Below, piece by piece: positions 1 through 7,461 of a stretch of DNA of 32,360 nucleotides. The stretch comes from SB15 sp964639245 (GTDB lineage: Bacteria; Chloroflexota; Anaerolineae; Aggregatilineales; J027): positions 1-32,360 of the forward strand of contig CAZXCU010000033.1 of assembly GCA_964639245.1 (NCBI GenBank). The letters are read 5' to 3'. A model generated the notes under the pieces. The model ran no database searches. It was not told the origin of the DNA and saw only the letters and a program-made list of their open reading frames with translations. Position numbers and translations under genes: made by a program. Numbering within the stretch: the first letter of the stretch is position 1; each line of letters starts with the position of its first letter.

Positions 1-62
1 CCTGGGCAAACCGTTTTTTAGTGCTGCGGGCTGCGCTGGCGGCTGAGGAACGATCAGGGATC

Positions 63-88
63 AAAAACGCCTACTCAAATGGTAGGCG
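63..88 (-). terminator. Hairpin with T-run, terminator-like on the minus strand
   Basis: A perfect 7-bp stem (68-74 with 82-88) encloses a 7-nt loop. Read on the minus strand it is followed by five T residues (63-67), the layout of an intrinsic terminator. No minus-strand gene is visible just to its right, so its client is unknown. On the plus strand the same hairpin would mask the GGTAGG that belongs to the first copy of the duplicated start segment. Confidence 0.4.
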
Positions 89-104
89 TGATATGCCCCA
101 TACG
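81..104. repeat. Direct repeat copy 1 (RBS plus ATG segment)
   Basis: This 24-bp segment matches 173-196 with two differences. It carries a GGTAGG-type ribosome-binding site and an ATG at 93 followed by the same CCCCATACG. A second small hairpin (102-107 with 114-119, ACGGGT/ACCCGT) begins at its end. It looks like a partial duplication of the start region of the ParB-like gene. It is too isolated (two copies, 92 bp apart) to be a CRISPR array. Confidence 0.6.
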
Positions 105-172
105 GGTTTCAAGACCCGTTACGCCTTCAACTCAGTGAAGAAAATTTTGAGCAAGAAGTTGGCGACGCAAGT

Positions 173-196
173 GGGAGGCGTAATATGCCCCATACG
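173..196. repeat. Direct repeat copy 2, containing RBS and probable original start of the ParB gene
   Basis: This copy contains GGGAGG at 173-178, a 6-nt spacer and ATG at 185. That is the best translation start in the leader, but it is one base out of register with the open ParB frame downstream. See the ParB entry for the frameshift argument. Confidence 0.6.
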
Positions 197-267
197 AGAC
201 GATTCACCGTGCTTTCCACAATCAGGAAATCACACCTGTACAGGCACTGAAACAGTATATCGAGAAG

Positions 268-1233
268 GTGCGGATCATCGCCCGTCAGAAAGGGAGACCT
301 TTCGAGAGCCTCTTGGATTTGCTCATGTTGGGCGAAGATCAAGAGGCATTGCCGGAACTGACTCCGCCAGAGAAAGATTTGCGTGATCTGACTAATCTTG
401 CCGTTACGCTGCGGCAGGATGGGCAGGTCAATCCCCTGACCATTGTAGATCACTCGCAGGGAGCAGTTCCGACCTACATCATTGAGACAGGGGAACGCCG
501 CTATTGGGCAAACTACATTGATATGGAGTTCGTTCCGGGCTATCAGGGTGATGGCACGATCCCGTGCATTATCCTGCGACCCGGTGAAGCCTCTGTCTTT
601 CGACAGGCAAAGGAGAACACCTCACGGGCAGGCTTGAATGCCATCGGGATGGCACGCCAGGTTGCCTTGTTGCTGCTCACCATTCATGGCATTCATCCCC
701 CACTAGGTCATGTTTCACATGATTTCTATCGTGAAGCCCTCGATCTTGATCTGAGGGGTAAACGCGAATATACCGCTGATGTTTTGGCAGCGATGGGTGG
801 CATCAGTCTGGTTCATTTCAGTCGCCACAAGAAGCTGCTTCAGCTTGAAGACGAAGCCCTCGAAATGGCAGATCGGCACAACATCGAGGAAGCACGCTTG
901 CGCTATGTGGTGGATATGCCCTTTGAACAGCAGGCGGAAATTGTCCGCCAAATCATTGACTTTGGCTTGAGTGCCAGACAAGTCAAAGACCTGTGTGAGC
1001 AGAAATTCGATGATGTACCTCCATCAGACAAGGGCAATCCTGCCCCGAAGATAAGGCGTGCCCTCAAAGTGTTTTGTTCCAACAATAAACCATCAGGCGA
1101 AGAGGTGGCTCAAATCCTGCTCGAAGAAGAAGGGGATGTACGTTTGGCTCAAATCCGTATGGAGAGCATCTTGAATACTTTTCTGGCAGCCCAGCGTTAT
1201 TTGGAGGAAAACGAAAACATTACCTCGAGGTAA
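268..1233 (+). CDS. ParB/Spo0J-type nuclease-domain protein, probable 5' frameshift
   Basis: The family binds DNA in plasmid or element partition, or regulates element genes. The ParB N-terminal domain shows as GQVNPLTI (residues 52-59), GERRYW (75-80) and an ENTSR box (116-120). A helical DNA-binding-like half follows. The uninterrupted frame can start only at GTG 268, which has no good ribosome-binding site. The frame is open back to 184 and encodes sensible sequence there (FHNQEITPVQALKQYIEK). A strong start, GGGAGG plus ATG at 185, lies in another frame and encodes MPHTRRFTV. One extra T in the TTT at 213-215 would join the two into a 349-aa protein. The native start is therefore probably 185, with a real or sequencing deletion at about 213-215. 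The stop codon lies inside a 30-bp palindrome. ParB-like domain is sure; a partition role is inferred, since no ParA is in the window. Confidence 0.75.
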   Translation: MRIIARQKGRPFESLLDLLMLGEDQEALPELTPPEKDLRDLTNLAVTLRQDGQVNPLTIVDHSQGAVPTYIIETGERRYWANYIDMEFVPGYQGDGTIPCIILRPGEASVFRQAKENTSRAGLNAIGMARQVALLLLTIHGIHPPLGHVSHDFYREALDLDLRGKREYTADVLAAMGGISLVHFSRHKKLLQLEDEALEMADRHNIEEARLRYVVDMPFEQQAEIVRQIIDFGLSARQVKDLCEQKFDDVPPSDKGNPAPKIRRALKVFCSNNKPSGEEVAQILLEEEGDVRLAQIRMESILNTFLAAQRYLEENENITSR

Positions 1234-1241
1234 TGTTTTCG
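1212..1241. repeat. Perfect 30-bp palindrome over the ParB stop codon
   Basis: Two 15-bp arms meet at a central CTCGAG with no spacer. The outer arms are CGAAAAC and GTTTTCG, so an RNA hairpin on either strand would end in a short T-run (GTTTTC). It includes the TAA at 1231-1233. It could be a bidirectional terminator or a dimeric protein-binding site such as a partition or operator site. The sequence alone does not decide. Confidence 0.6.
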
Positions 1242-1463
1242 CCCCTGTGAAGGGAAATTCGATGATGTTTGTACGAACACGCAGTCCACCATAATTTTAA
1301 CTCCGTCTTTCCTAACGTCCGGGTCAGGCGGCACTGGCGTAGCAGCAATATGTGAATGGCATCCCGTATTGTAGTACGTCCCATGTCTGACTGCAACAAC
1401 TGTAAAGGTCGTTTTTCAGATTTTCATGATCTGAGCTTAGTTTAGTTTTGCTTGGAGTCAGCA
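1242..1463. other. Intergenic leader of the primase gene
   Basis: About 220 bp without a convincing gene. A minus-strand 54-codon frame (1220-1384) looks protein-like but has no ribosome-binding site or recognised family. No confident promoter was found. The 3' end carries GGAG at 1454-1457, six bases before ATG 1464. Confidence 0.5.
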
Positions 1464-3827
1464 ATGAGTAATGTCAACAGTGTGCCGGACATCGTGCAAG
1501 CGGCACAATCTAAAACGATCTTGGACGCGGCAATCGCGTATATGAAATTGGGGTTCAGTGTGCTGCCTTTGAAGGGCAAACGCCCTGCCCCCGATAACTG
1601 GAAGCAGTATCAAGACAAAGCGGCAGGTCTGCAAGTGATTCAACATTGGCACAAAGCAGGCTTGCTGCAAAATGTGGGCTTGGTGTGTGGCGGTGTGTCA
1701 GGCAATCGGGTCGTCCTTGATTTGGATGGCGCGGCGGGCTATCCCGCTTTTGCCGCGACCTTCCCCGCTTTGGTTGAGACGTATACCGTTGCTACTGGCG
1801 GAGGTGTGGGCAAACATATCTACTGGCAGGTCGAGCAGCTTCCCCTGGCGGTCAAGGCAATGGGGACACCGCTGGGTAATTTGGAAATGTGTGCGGCAGG
1901 TCGGCAGGTTGTCGCCCCGCCGAGTATTCACCCCACTACGAACAAGCCCTATATAGTGGAAAGAGCTTTGCCGATTTTGCAGGTTCCTGATCTATGTGTG
2001 GTAGTGGAGTGGATTGAATCTTTCAAGAAGACAAGTTCCATACCGCACTCCAATTGGCAGCCGCCGCGTAATCTCCCGACCAATCGCGGCGATCTCAATC
2101 CGCGAGTGCTTGAAGAATTGGCACGTCATTTTGCGGGCTTAGGCTATCATCGTTATGGGGACTGGCTGCATGGGGTGTGTGTGTATCCGGGCAACCACAA
2201 AAACGGAGATCGCCATCCCAGCTTTGGGTTCAACACGCAGACAGGCTATGGCTATTGTTTCAAATGCGGAACAATCCTCGCCAAAGACATCTGCTATACA
2301 CTCGGCATTCGCCCTGAAGACTATGGCGGGTTAATGGCGCGTCAGGAGTATATTCCGCCGCTTCAATCGTTGGTGAAATTATCCGATGCGCCCCCTGACA
2401 GTCCGCAGTCGTCTGTACTGCCGTCGCAGTCTGATACCCCTATCCCTTCGGAACCGCCTGTCTTGCCTCTTGCGACTGCGAATGAGCTTCCGCCTAATGA
2501 GCCTGTCACACCCTCGCTGGATGATCTGAAACTTCCGAACTGGCTACAACTCTATCTGGATTGGGCAGGTCGGACAGGCAACCAGACACCTATGGGTTTC
2601 CATCTAGCAGCCGGGCTGTGGCTGATGTCCGTCGCGGTAGGACGCAGACTGTTCGGTGAAGCTCCGTGGGGCATCAAGATTTACACCAATCTGTATCTAA
2701 TGCTCATCGCGGATACGACCTACTATCGCAAGTCCACTGCCTACAAGCTCGCCGAGCAGATTGCCCGCGAAGCCATTCCCCACATGCTGATGCCTACTCC
2801 CGGCTCACCCGAACGTTTTCAAGAGGCACTGGCAGGTCGAATGCCTGCCAATTTCGATAAACTCACCAAACCTCAGCAGGAAAGGCTGACGAAAGCACAA
2901 CCTTTCGCGGCGCAGCGTGGGCTGCTTAAAGATGAAGTGGCGGGCTTGTTCGGAGCGATCAATAAACGCGAATACATGGTGGGCATGAAAGACCTCTTGA
3001 TGGAGTTGTATGATTGCCCTGATTATTCCGATAAGGACACTCAAGCTGGGCTGACAGTGGTAGAAAATGCAGCCTTATCCATTCTGGGTGTAACCACTCC
3101 TGCTGGGTTATCCGCTGCGGTCTCAGATGCGGATTGGGCAAATGGACTACTCATTCGCTTTGCTCTGCTGACCCCTGAACCGAACTATCAAGAACGTCCT
3201 GCCCTCAAATCCTTCCACCTGCCTCCGGCAGAATTGGCGGAAGGGCTACGCCGCTTGCATGACAAGCTGCCGCAGCCCCAGATGACCGAAATGGGCTTGG
3301 CTGCCCCCGGCTCGCTCAAACTGAACGTACAGTGTTGGGAGGCTTGTCAAGCCTACAGCCAGATGCTGCGTGAATTGTGCAATCCTCATCGTGACATTGA
3401 GCTGGATGAGCGGCTCAAGGGAGTCTACGGGCGAATGCACGTTCAGGCTTTCAAGTTGGCGGCGCTGCTAGCAGCATTAGATTGGCTGGATACCGAGGAA
3501 CCTACCCCGATTGTCACTGAGCGGCACTGGGAGAGCGGCAAAGCTATCGCCGAAATGTGGCGGGGCAGTGCGGCACGGCTGCTGCATCAGATGGATCGGA
3601 GTGGAGAGGCGGTTCAAGAACAGCGCGACCAGAGTAAGCTGCTCTTGCTGCTGCGGAAAGCCGGATCACAGGGCAGCAGCCTGCGTGACATCTATCGCGC
3701 CCTCAATCTGCCTGCCAAACGCGCTCGTCAGCTAGCACAAGATTTGGTCAAGGCAGGCTTGATTGTAGAACGCCTCTATGGGCGTGCAGAATGGTATGTG
3801 GCGGTAGAGTTTTTGACTGAGGAATAA
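1464..3827 (+). CDS. Bifunctional primase-polymerase / DUF3987 helicase-like replication protein
   Basis: Likely primes and helps unwind DNA for replication of the element. Of 787 residues, about 20-185 form a Prim-Pol (archaeo-eukaryotic primase) domain with the metal-binding DLD (86-88) and GKHIYW around His118. A CHC2-like zinc site follows (C239, H245, C265, C268 with FKCG). After a Pro/Ser-rich linker comes a DUF3987 domain (from about 350) with an unusual Walker A, IADTTYYRKST, in place of GxxGxGKS, and LLKDEVAGLFG as the Walker B-like region near 487. The last 65 residues resemble a winged helix (SLRDIYRALNLPAKRARQLA). ATG 1464 has GGAG six bases upstream; a TTG at 1452 is in frame but less likely. 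It is monocistronic, ending at a strong terminator. Such fusions are typical of plasmids, ICEs and phages. Confidence 0.85.
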   Translation: MSNVNSVPDIVQAAQSKTILDAAIAYMKLGFSVLPLKGKRPAPDNWKQYQDKAAGLQVIQHWHKAGLLQNVGLVCGGVSGNRVVLDLDGAAGYPAFAATFPALVETYTVATGGGVGKHIYWQVEQLPLAVKAMGTPLGNLEMCAAGRQVVAPPSIHPTTNKPYIVERALPILQVPDLCVVVEWIESFKKTSSIPHSNWQPPRNLPTNRGDLNPRVLEELARHFAGLGYHRYGDWLHGVCVYPGNHKNGDRHPSFGFNTQTGYGYCFKCGTILAKDICYTLGIRPEDYGGLMARQEYIPPLQSLVKLSDAPPDSPQSSVLPSQSDTPIPSEPPVLPLATANELPPNEPVTPSLDDLKLPNWLQLYLDWAGRTGNQTPMGFHLAAGLWLMSVAVGRRLFGEAPWGIKIYTNLYLMLIADTTYYRKSTAYKLAEQIAREAIPHMLMPTPGSPERFQEALAGRMPANFDKLTKPQQERLTKAQPFAAQRGLLKDEVAGLFGAINKREYMVGMKDLLMELYDCPDYSDKDTQAGLTVVENAALSILGVTTPAGLSAAVSDADWANGLLIRFALLTPEPNYQERPALKSFHLPPAELAEGLRRLHDKLPQPQMTEMGLAAPGSLKLNVQCWEACQAYSQMLRELCNPHRDIELDERLKGVYGRMHVQAFKLAALLAALDWLDTEEPTPIVTERHWESGKAIAEMWRGSAARLLHQMDRSGEAVQEQRDQSKLLLLLRKAGSQGSSLRDIYRALNLPAKRARQLAQDLVKAGLIVERLYGRAEWYVAVEFLTEE

Positions 3828-3880
3828 CCTGTCGAAGTCTGCTGACAGTTATGACACCCTCGACACTGACGACACTTGGG

Positions 3881-3908
3881 AAAACGCGCTTAAGCAGCGC
3901 GTTTTTAT
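3881..3908. terminator. Bidirectional intrinsic terminator
   Basis: A perfect 10-bp stem (AAAACGCGCT at 3881-3890 and AGCGCGTTTT at 3896-3905) has a 5-nt loop and T-rich flanks on both strands. It sits between the convergent primase (plus) and DUF433 (minus) genes and can end both transcripts. Confidence 0.88.
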
Positions 3909-3911
3909 TGG

Positions 3912-4247
3912 CTACACCCGTTTCGCTTTACGCTCAATCAAGCGTGTGCGAAGGCTAAACATTTCAGGACGATTTGCCTCAATTTTGCGATACACCTGCT
4001 CGGCGGCAAGGTCTTGCTGGTGGATGTATTCATCCACCTCTTCACGATGGTTCAGATAGTAGGCAATCACGGCATAGACATCCGCCAGAGACAGGACATC
4101 AAAGCTGTCCAGAATCTGTTCTGGCGAATTGCCACGATGAAAGGCGGAGATGATCGTCTCTAAGCGAACCCGTGTATTGCCTACCAGAGCTGCACCATCA
4201 ACGTTGGTTTTTATGGGAGCTTTTTCAGCCTGTAGCGTTAGTGACAT
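3912..4247 (-). CDS. DUF433-domain protein (antitoxin-like)
   Basis: The 111-aa product has the DUF433 core (GNTRVRLETIISAFHRGNSP followed by DVYAVIAYYLNHREEVDEYI), a small helix-turn-helix fold. Many DUF433 proteins act as antitoxins or repressors beside a PIN-like DUF5615 toxin. No such toxin is adjacent, so this is an orphan or works alone. I chose ATG at 4247 because AAAGGA lies six bases upstream. The frame is open to 4334, but that extension has no ribosome-binding site and does not resemble the family. The gene ends at the shared terminator at 3881-3908. Family call is good; function is unproven. Confidence 0.75.
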   Translation of the reverse strand: MSLTLQAEKAPIKTNVDGAALVGNTRVRLETIISAFHRGNSPEQILDSFDVLSLADVYAVIAYYLNHREEVDEYIHQQDLAAEQVYRKIEANRPEMFSLRTRLIERKAKRV

Positions 4248-4402
4248 GCTCAGTCCTTTTGCTTGATTATCTTCTATTGTAACCAATTCTTGCCACCACT
4301 TCTTGCCGAAATTCTGGACTGAAACCTGCGGCAAGTGTGTAGAGAAAGCTGCTCTTGGATATCTTGGTGACGGTTAATGGGAGAAGCGGCAGCTAAACCA
4401 GC

Positions 4403-4431
4403 TTGTGGAAATGCGCTACACTAGAGATACT
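4403..4431 (+). promoter_or_regulatory. Candidate sigma-70-type promoter of the R-M operon
   Basis: TTGTGG (4403-4408) and GATACT (4426-4431) are separated by 17 bp, 30 bp upstream of the first gene of the R-M operon. It is a reasonable but not perfect match to the -35/-10 consensus. Confidence 0.35.
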
Positions 4432-4460
4432 GATAGGTGTTATTTCAGAGCATAGAAAAC

Positions 4461-4718
4461 ATGGCATCCTTGATGACATATGAACAGGTTGAAGCCTTGT
4501 GTGAATGGTTGGAAGGACCCGAAGGCTGCCACTTTCGCCCTCATCCCCGTAAACCAGATGATTTCACCTGGAATTGTGACCATTCGCTAAAGCTGACCAA
4601 GAAATGGTTGAAACGCCACAAGCTTGATGTAGAAGCCAATGTTGAGGCACTGCAAGCCTGTGGCGGCTATTGTGATTGTGAAGTAGTGTTCAATGTCCTG
4701 CAAAGCTGGGAACGGTGA
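4461..4718 (+). CDS. DUF2695-domain small protein
   Basis: The 85-aa protein has the DUF2695 pattern: CDHSLKLTKKWL in the middle and GGYCDCEVVFNV near the C-terminus, with several conserved Cys and His residues that could bind metal. The function of the family is not known to me. The stop at 4716-4718 is directly followed by the methyltransferase ATG at 4719, so translation of the two is probably coupled. That position suggests an accessory or control gene of the R-M operon, though sequence similarity to classical C proteins is absent. Start: ATG 4461 or ATG 4473; neither has a strong ribosome-binding site. Confidence 0.7.
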   Translation: MASLMTYEQVEALCEWLEGPEGCHFRPHPRKPDDFTWNCDHSLKLTKKWLKRHKLDVEANVEALQACGGYCDCEVVFNVLQSWER

Positions 4719-6287
4719 ATGCTCATGACTGATCTGACAATCTCCAGTTTTGAATTGGGAAGCAGTCTGTTGAAACATCGTTCAGCAGCCTACCGCAAGG
4801 CTGCTGGGCAGTTTCTCACACCCCCGACCTTAGCCCACTTCGCGGCAGAGCAGCTTGGAACTATCCCCAATGGCAGCCGCGTGTTGGACCCTGCCATCGG
4901 TTCCGGAACTCTGGCTTGTGCCGTGATCGAACGACTGATCCAAGCTGGACAACCGCTTGAAATCTGGCTGGAGGGCTACGAAGTTGATCCTGAGTTGTGC
5001 CAAGCAGCAGAACGAATGCTTCAGGAGACAGCAGATGTGGCTGCCCAGCACGGGATACAAGTTCACTTTCAAGTGCAGTGTTGTGACTTTATCTTGGAAA
5101 AGATGAAGCCTGCTGGGCCTTTATTTGATATAGGGCAAACGAACAGCTTATACAGCCATATCATCGTCAATCCACCCTATTTCAAAATCAACCAAGTCAC
5201 GGACTATGGACGTGCTGCGAAGGGGCAAATCAAGGGACACACCAACATTTATACGCTGTTCATGGCGTTAGCGGTGAAACTGCTTCAACCCAATGGAACA
5301 GCCTGTTTCATTGTCCCACGCAGTTTTTGTTCAGGGGCTTATTTCGCAGATTTTCGCCAGCAGCTTATCCATGAGGTGAATCCTGGCAGTGTGCATGTAT
5401 TTGAGGCACGCGAAGGTAACTTTGACGGGGTGCTGCAAGAAAATGTAGTGTTCTCTTTCCAGCACAAGCCTTTAGCACAGCGCGTTACCATCTCTACATC
5501 ACCCACCCTGTCTGATCTACCAGAACAGATGACAGCACGAGAGGTGGATATGCAACACTTTCTAGGCAGACGGGGGAAAAGGCTGTTCTTTCGCTTACCC
5601 ACCCATGAGCTTGATGAGCAGATTCTTGAGGCGGTGGATAGCTGGTCAGGTTCATTGCATACCCATCACCTTGAAGTCTCAACCGGTCCCATTGTTCCTT
5701 TTCGGCTGCGACCCTTCCTTATAGATATTGTAGAGGAAGGGAAGTCCGTGCCTCTCCTCTGGCTGCACCATGTCAAGACCCAAACCCTGCTGCTTAACGC
5801 TGTCAATGGGCGGCAAAAGCCAGCGGCATTTTCCACAGTACTAGAAGCCCAACAATGGCTCACCCCGACTGCCAACTATGTCCTGCTGCGGCGTTTTACA
5901 GCAAAAGAAGAAGCGCGTCGTTTGGTAGCAGCCCCGTTTTTAGCAGATAATTTTCCCTACTCGTGGGTAGGTTTAGAGAACCATCTCAATTACATTTATC
6001 GCAAAAACAATCCACTGACAGCTATAGAAACTGTTGGGTTATCGGGGTTACTCAACTGTGGTTTGTTGGATCGCTACTTTCGCATCAGCAACGGCAACAC
6101 GCAGGTCAATGCCATCGAACTCCGCCCTATGCCCTTGCCATCAAGGGAGACTATCTGCGCCATTGGTGAAAGGCTTTCAGCAATAAACACGACTGCTCAT
6201 CTGGATGAAATCGTTACCGCTACGCTTAAAGAATATGATTTGCTTCCCAATACCTTCCCTGTCATTAAAGAGACCCGTTTTGCATGA
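4719..6287 (+). CDS. N6-adenine DNA methyltransferase of a PstI-like R-M system
   Basis: Would methylate adenine in the recognition site and so protect host DNA from the partner nuclease. The SAM-binding motif is DPAIGSGT (residues 57-64), preceded by GQFLTPPTLAHFA, and the catalytic motif is NPPY (151-154). The order motif I, then NPPY, with a C-terminal target-recognition half, fits gamma-class N6-adenine enzymes of the Eco57I/PstI type. At 522 aa it is a normal length. The start is ATG 4719 or ATG 4725, directly after the DUF2695 stop. The ATG of the endonuclease gene overlaps its stop by 4 bases. The partner nuclease is of the BsuBI/PstI family, whose known members cut CTGCAG; the actual specificity here is not visible. 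Confidence 0.88.
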   Translation: MLMTDLTISSFELGSSLLKHRSAAYRKAAGQFLTPPTLAHFAAEQLGTIPNGSRVLDPAIGSGTLACAVIERLIQAGQPLEIWLEGYEVDPELCQAAERMLQETADVAAQHGIQVHFQVQCCDFILEKMKPAGPLFDIGQTNSLYSHIIVNPPYFKINQVTDYGRAAKGQIKGHTNIYTLFMALAVKLLQPNGTACFIVPRSFCSGAYFADFRQQLIHEVNPGSVHVFEAREGNFDGVLQENVVFSFQHKPLAQRVTISTSPTLSDLPEQMTAREVDMQHFLGRRGKRLFFRLPTHELDEQILEAVDSWSGSLHTHHLEVSTGPIVPFRLRPFLIDIVEEGKSVPLLWLHHVKTQTLLLNAVNGRQKPAAFSTVLEAQQWLTPTANYVLLRRFTAKEEARRLVAAPFLADNFPYSWVGLENHLNYIYRKNNPLTAIETVGLSGLLNCGLLDRYFRISNGNTQVNAIELRPMPLPSRETICAIGERLSAINTTAHLDEIVTATLKEYDLLPNTFPVIKETRFA

Positions 6288-7216
6288 CTAAACTTGAAGA
6301 TGCCCAAACCATCCTAAAAGCATTAGGGCTGCCGGCTGCCCAGCATAATGAAATGGCGGCGTTAACCCTACTGGTGCTGGCACAACTTTCCGAAGAGACC
6401 CTTTGGTCAGAGGCACGGCGGCAGAGCCTGCGTATCCATGACATTTTGGTGGAAATCAAAGACCGTTACAATCGCCCCTATGCTGAGAATACCCGCGAAA
6501 CGGTGCGGCGGCAGGTGATCCATCAGTTCGAGCAGGCGGGGATTGTAGATCGTAACCCCGATGATACGCGCCTGCCCACCAACAGTCCTAGAACCCATTA
6601 TGCCCTCTCGGATGCTGCCCTTCGCGCCGTCCACGCCTATCTCACCCCAGAGTGGGAACAGAGGGTTGAAGAGTTTATCGCCGCACAAGGCGCACTGCGG
6701 GAAATCTATCAGAAAAAACGCCAGCAGCATAAAATCCCTCTCATTTATCAGGACAAGACCTACGAATTGTCGCCAAGCAAACACAATGAATTACAAGTGG
6801 CAGTGGTAGCTGAGTTTGGACCCCGTTTTGCACTAGGAGCCAGCCTGTTTTATTTAGGGGACACAGAAAATAAGAAACTCATTCTGGACGAAGCGGGACT
6901 TGATCACTTGGGCATTCCCGTTCCAAACCATGACAAACTCCCTGATGTAGTTTTATATGATAGCCAGCGCAATTGGCTTTTCTTGATTGAAGCGGTTGTT
7001 TCACATGGACCTGTTTCGCACAAACGTCATCTGGAACTTGAACAACTTTTGCAAGGCTGTTCTGCAGGACGTGTGTATGTCAGTGCCTTCCTTGATTTTC
7101 TAACCTTCAGGAGTTACCTGACAGAAATTGCGTGGGAAACTGAAGTGTGGATTGCTGAGATTCCCGATCATCTCATTCATTACAATGGGGATCGATTTCT
7201 AGGACCTCACTCCTAA
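6284..7216 (+). CDS. BsuBI/PstI-family type II restriction endonuclease
   Basis: The 310-aa protein matches the BsuBI/PstI family across its catalytic half: LSPSKHNELQ (162-171), LFYLGDTENK (188-197), KLPDVVLYD (218-226, with Asp221), NWLFLIEAVVSHGPVS (230-245, with Glu236) and the C-terminal ETEVWIAE plus HYNGDRFLGP. Asp221 and Glu236 fit a PD-(D/E)xK-type active site. The N-terminal 130 residues look like a winged-helix recognition domain. Prototype members recognise CTGCAG. Its ATG overlaps the methyltransferase stop (ATGA), so the two are co-translated. One CTGCAG lies inside this gene at 7062-7067, which the host would need to keep methylated if specificity is conserved. Confidence 0.92.
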   Translation: MTKLEDAQTILKALGLPAAQHNEMAALTLLVLAQLSEETLWSEARRQSLRIHDILVEIKDRYNRPYAENTRETVRRQVIHQFEQAGIVDRNPDDTRLPTNSPRTHYALSDAALRAVHAYLTPEWEQRVEEFIAAQGALREIYQKKRQQHKIPLIYQDKTYELSPSKHNELQVAVVAEFGPRFALGASLFYLGDTENKKLILDEAGLDHLGIPVPNHDKLPDVVLYDSQRNWLFLIEAVVSHGPVSHKRHLELEQLLQGCSAGRVYVSAFLDFLTFRSYLTEIAWETEVWIAEIPDHLIHYNGDRFLGPHS

Positions 7217-7461
7217 CGTGATTCTAGCCATCCATATATGCTATTATCTAAATAGCCCTACCAATCATTAGTAGCTTTATTAAATATATATTACGATTAT
7301 ATATCTTTGTGACCTGCTATATCTTTTTTGAAAAATAATGAGGTCTGCTTTGTGCTATCATTGCGGTATCTGGAAAAAGATGATAAATTTGACTTGATAG
7401 AGTAAATCATTTCCAGAACTCTAATTTGACACCTTTTTTCATGCTGACATGGAGATAGACC
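7217..7461. other. AT-rich junction before the phosphorothioation operon
   Basis: About 245 bp with no credible gene. A perfect 7-bp AT-only inverted repeat lies at 7284-7304, of little weight in such sequence. TTGCGG about 7358 with TAAATT 17 bp downstream is a weak promoter candidate for the downstream operon. TTGACA at 7426-7431 has no -10 partner. Base composition changes here from the GC-richer backbone to the AT-richer cassette. Confidence 0.5.

Noticed and set aside
68..120. tRNA-like fold
   Set aside because: The CGGGTTTCAAGACCCG stem-loop resembles a T-arm, but no acceptor stem or D-arm can be built and the other hairpin lacks a valid anticodon loop.
81..196. CRISPR array
   Set aside because: Only two copies with a 92-bp offset, and the repeat carries an RBS and ATG; no further units or cas genes in the window.
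21..386. 121-codon plus frame through the leader
   Set aside because: It overlaps the ParB frame out of register and its sequence past residue 60 is low in normal protein features.
1220..1384. Minus-strand 54-aa reading frame beginning MGRTTIRDAIHILLL
   Set aside because: Looks protein-like, but it has no ribosome-binding site, ends inside the palindrome and matches no family I know; it may be a gene remnant.
7426..7431. TTGACA as -35 box of the sulfur operon
   Set aside because: No -10-like sequence 16-18 bp downstream, and the start codon is too near.
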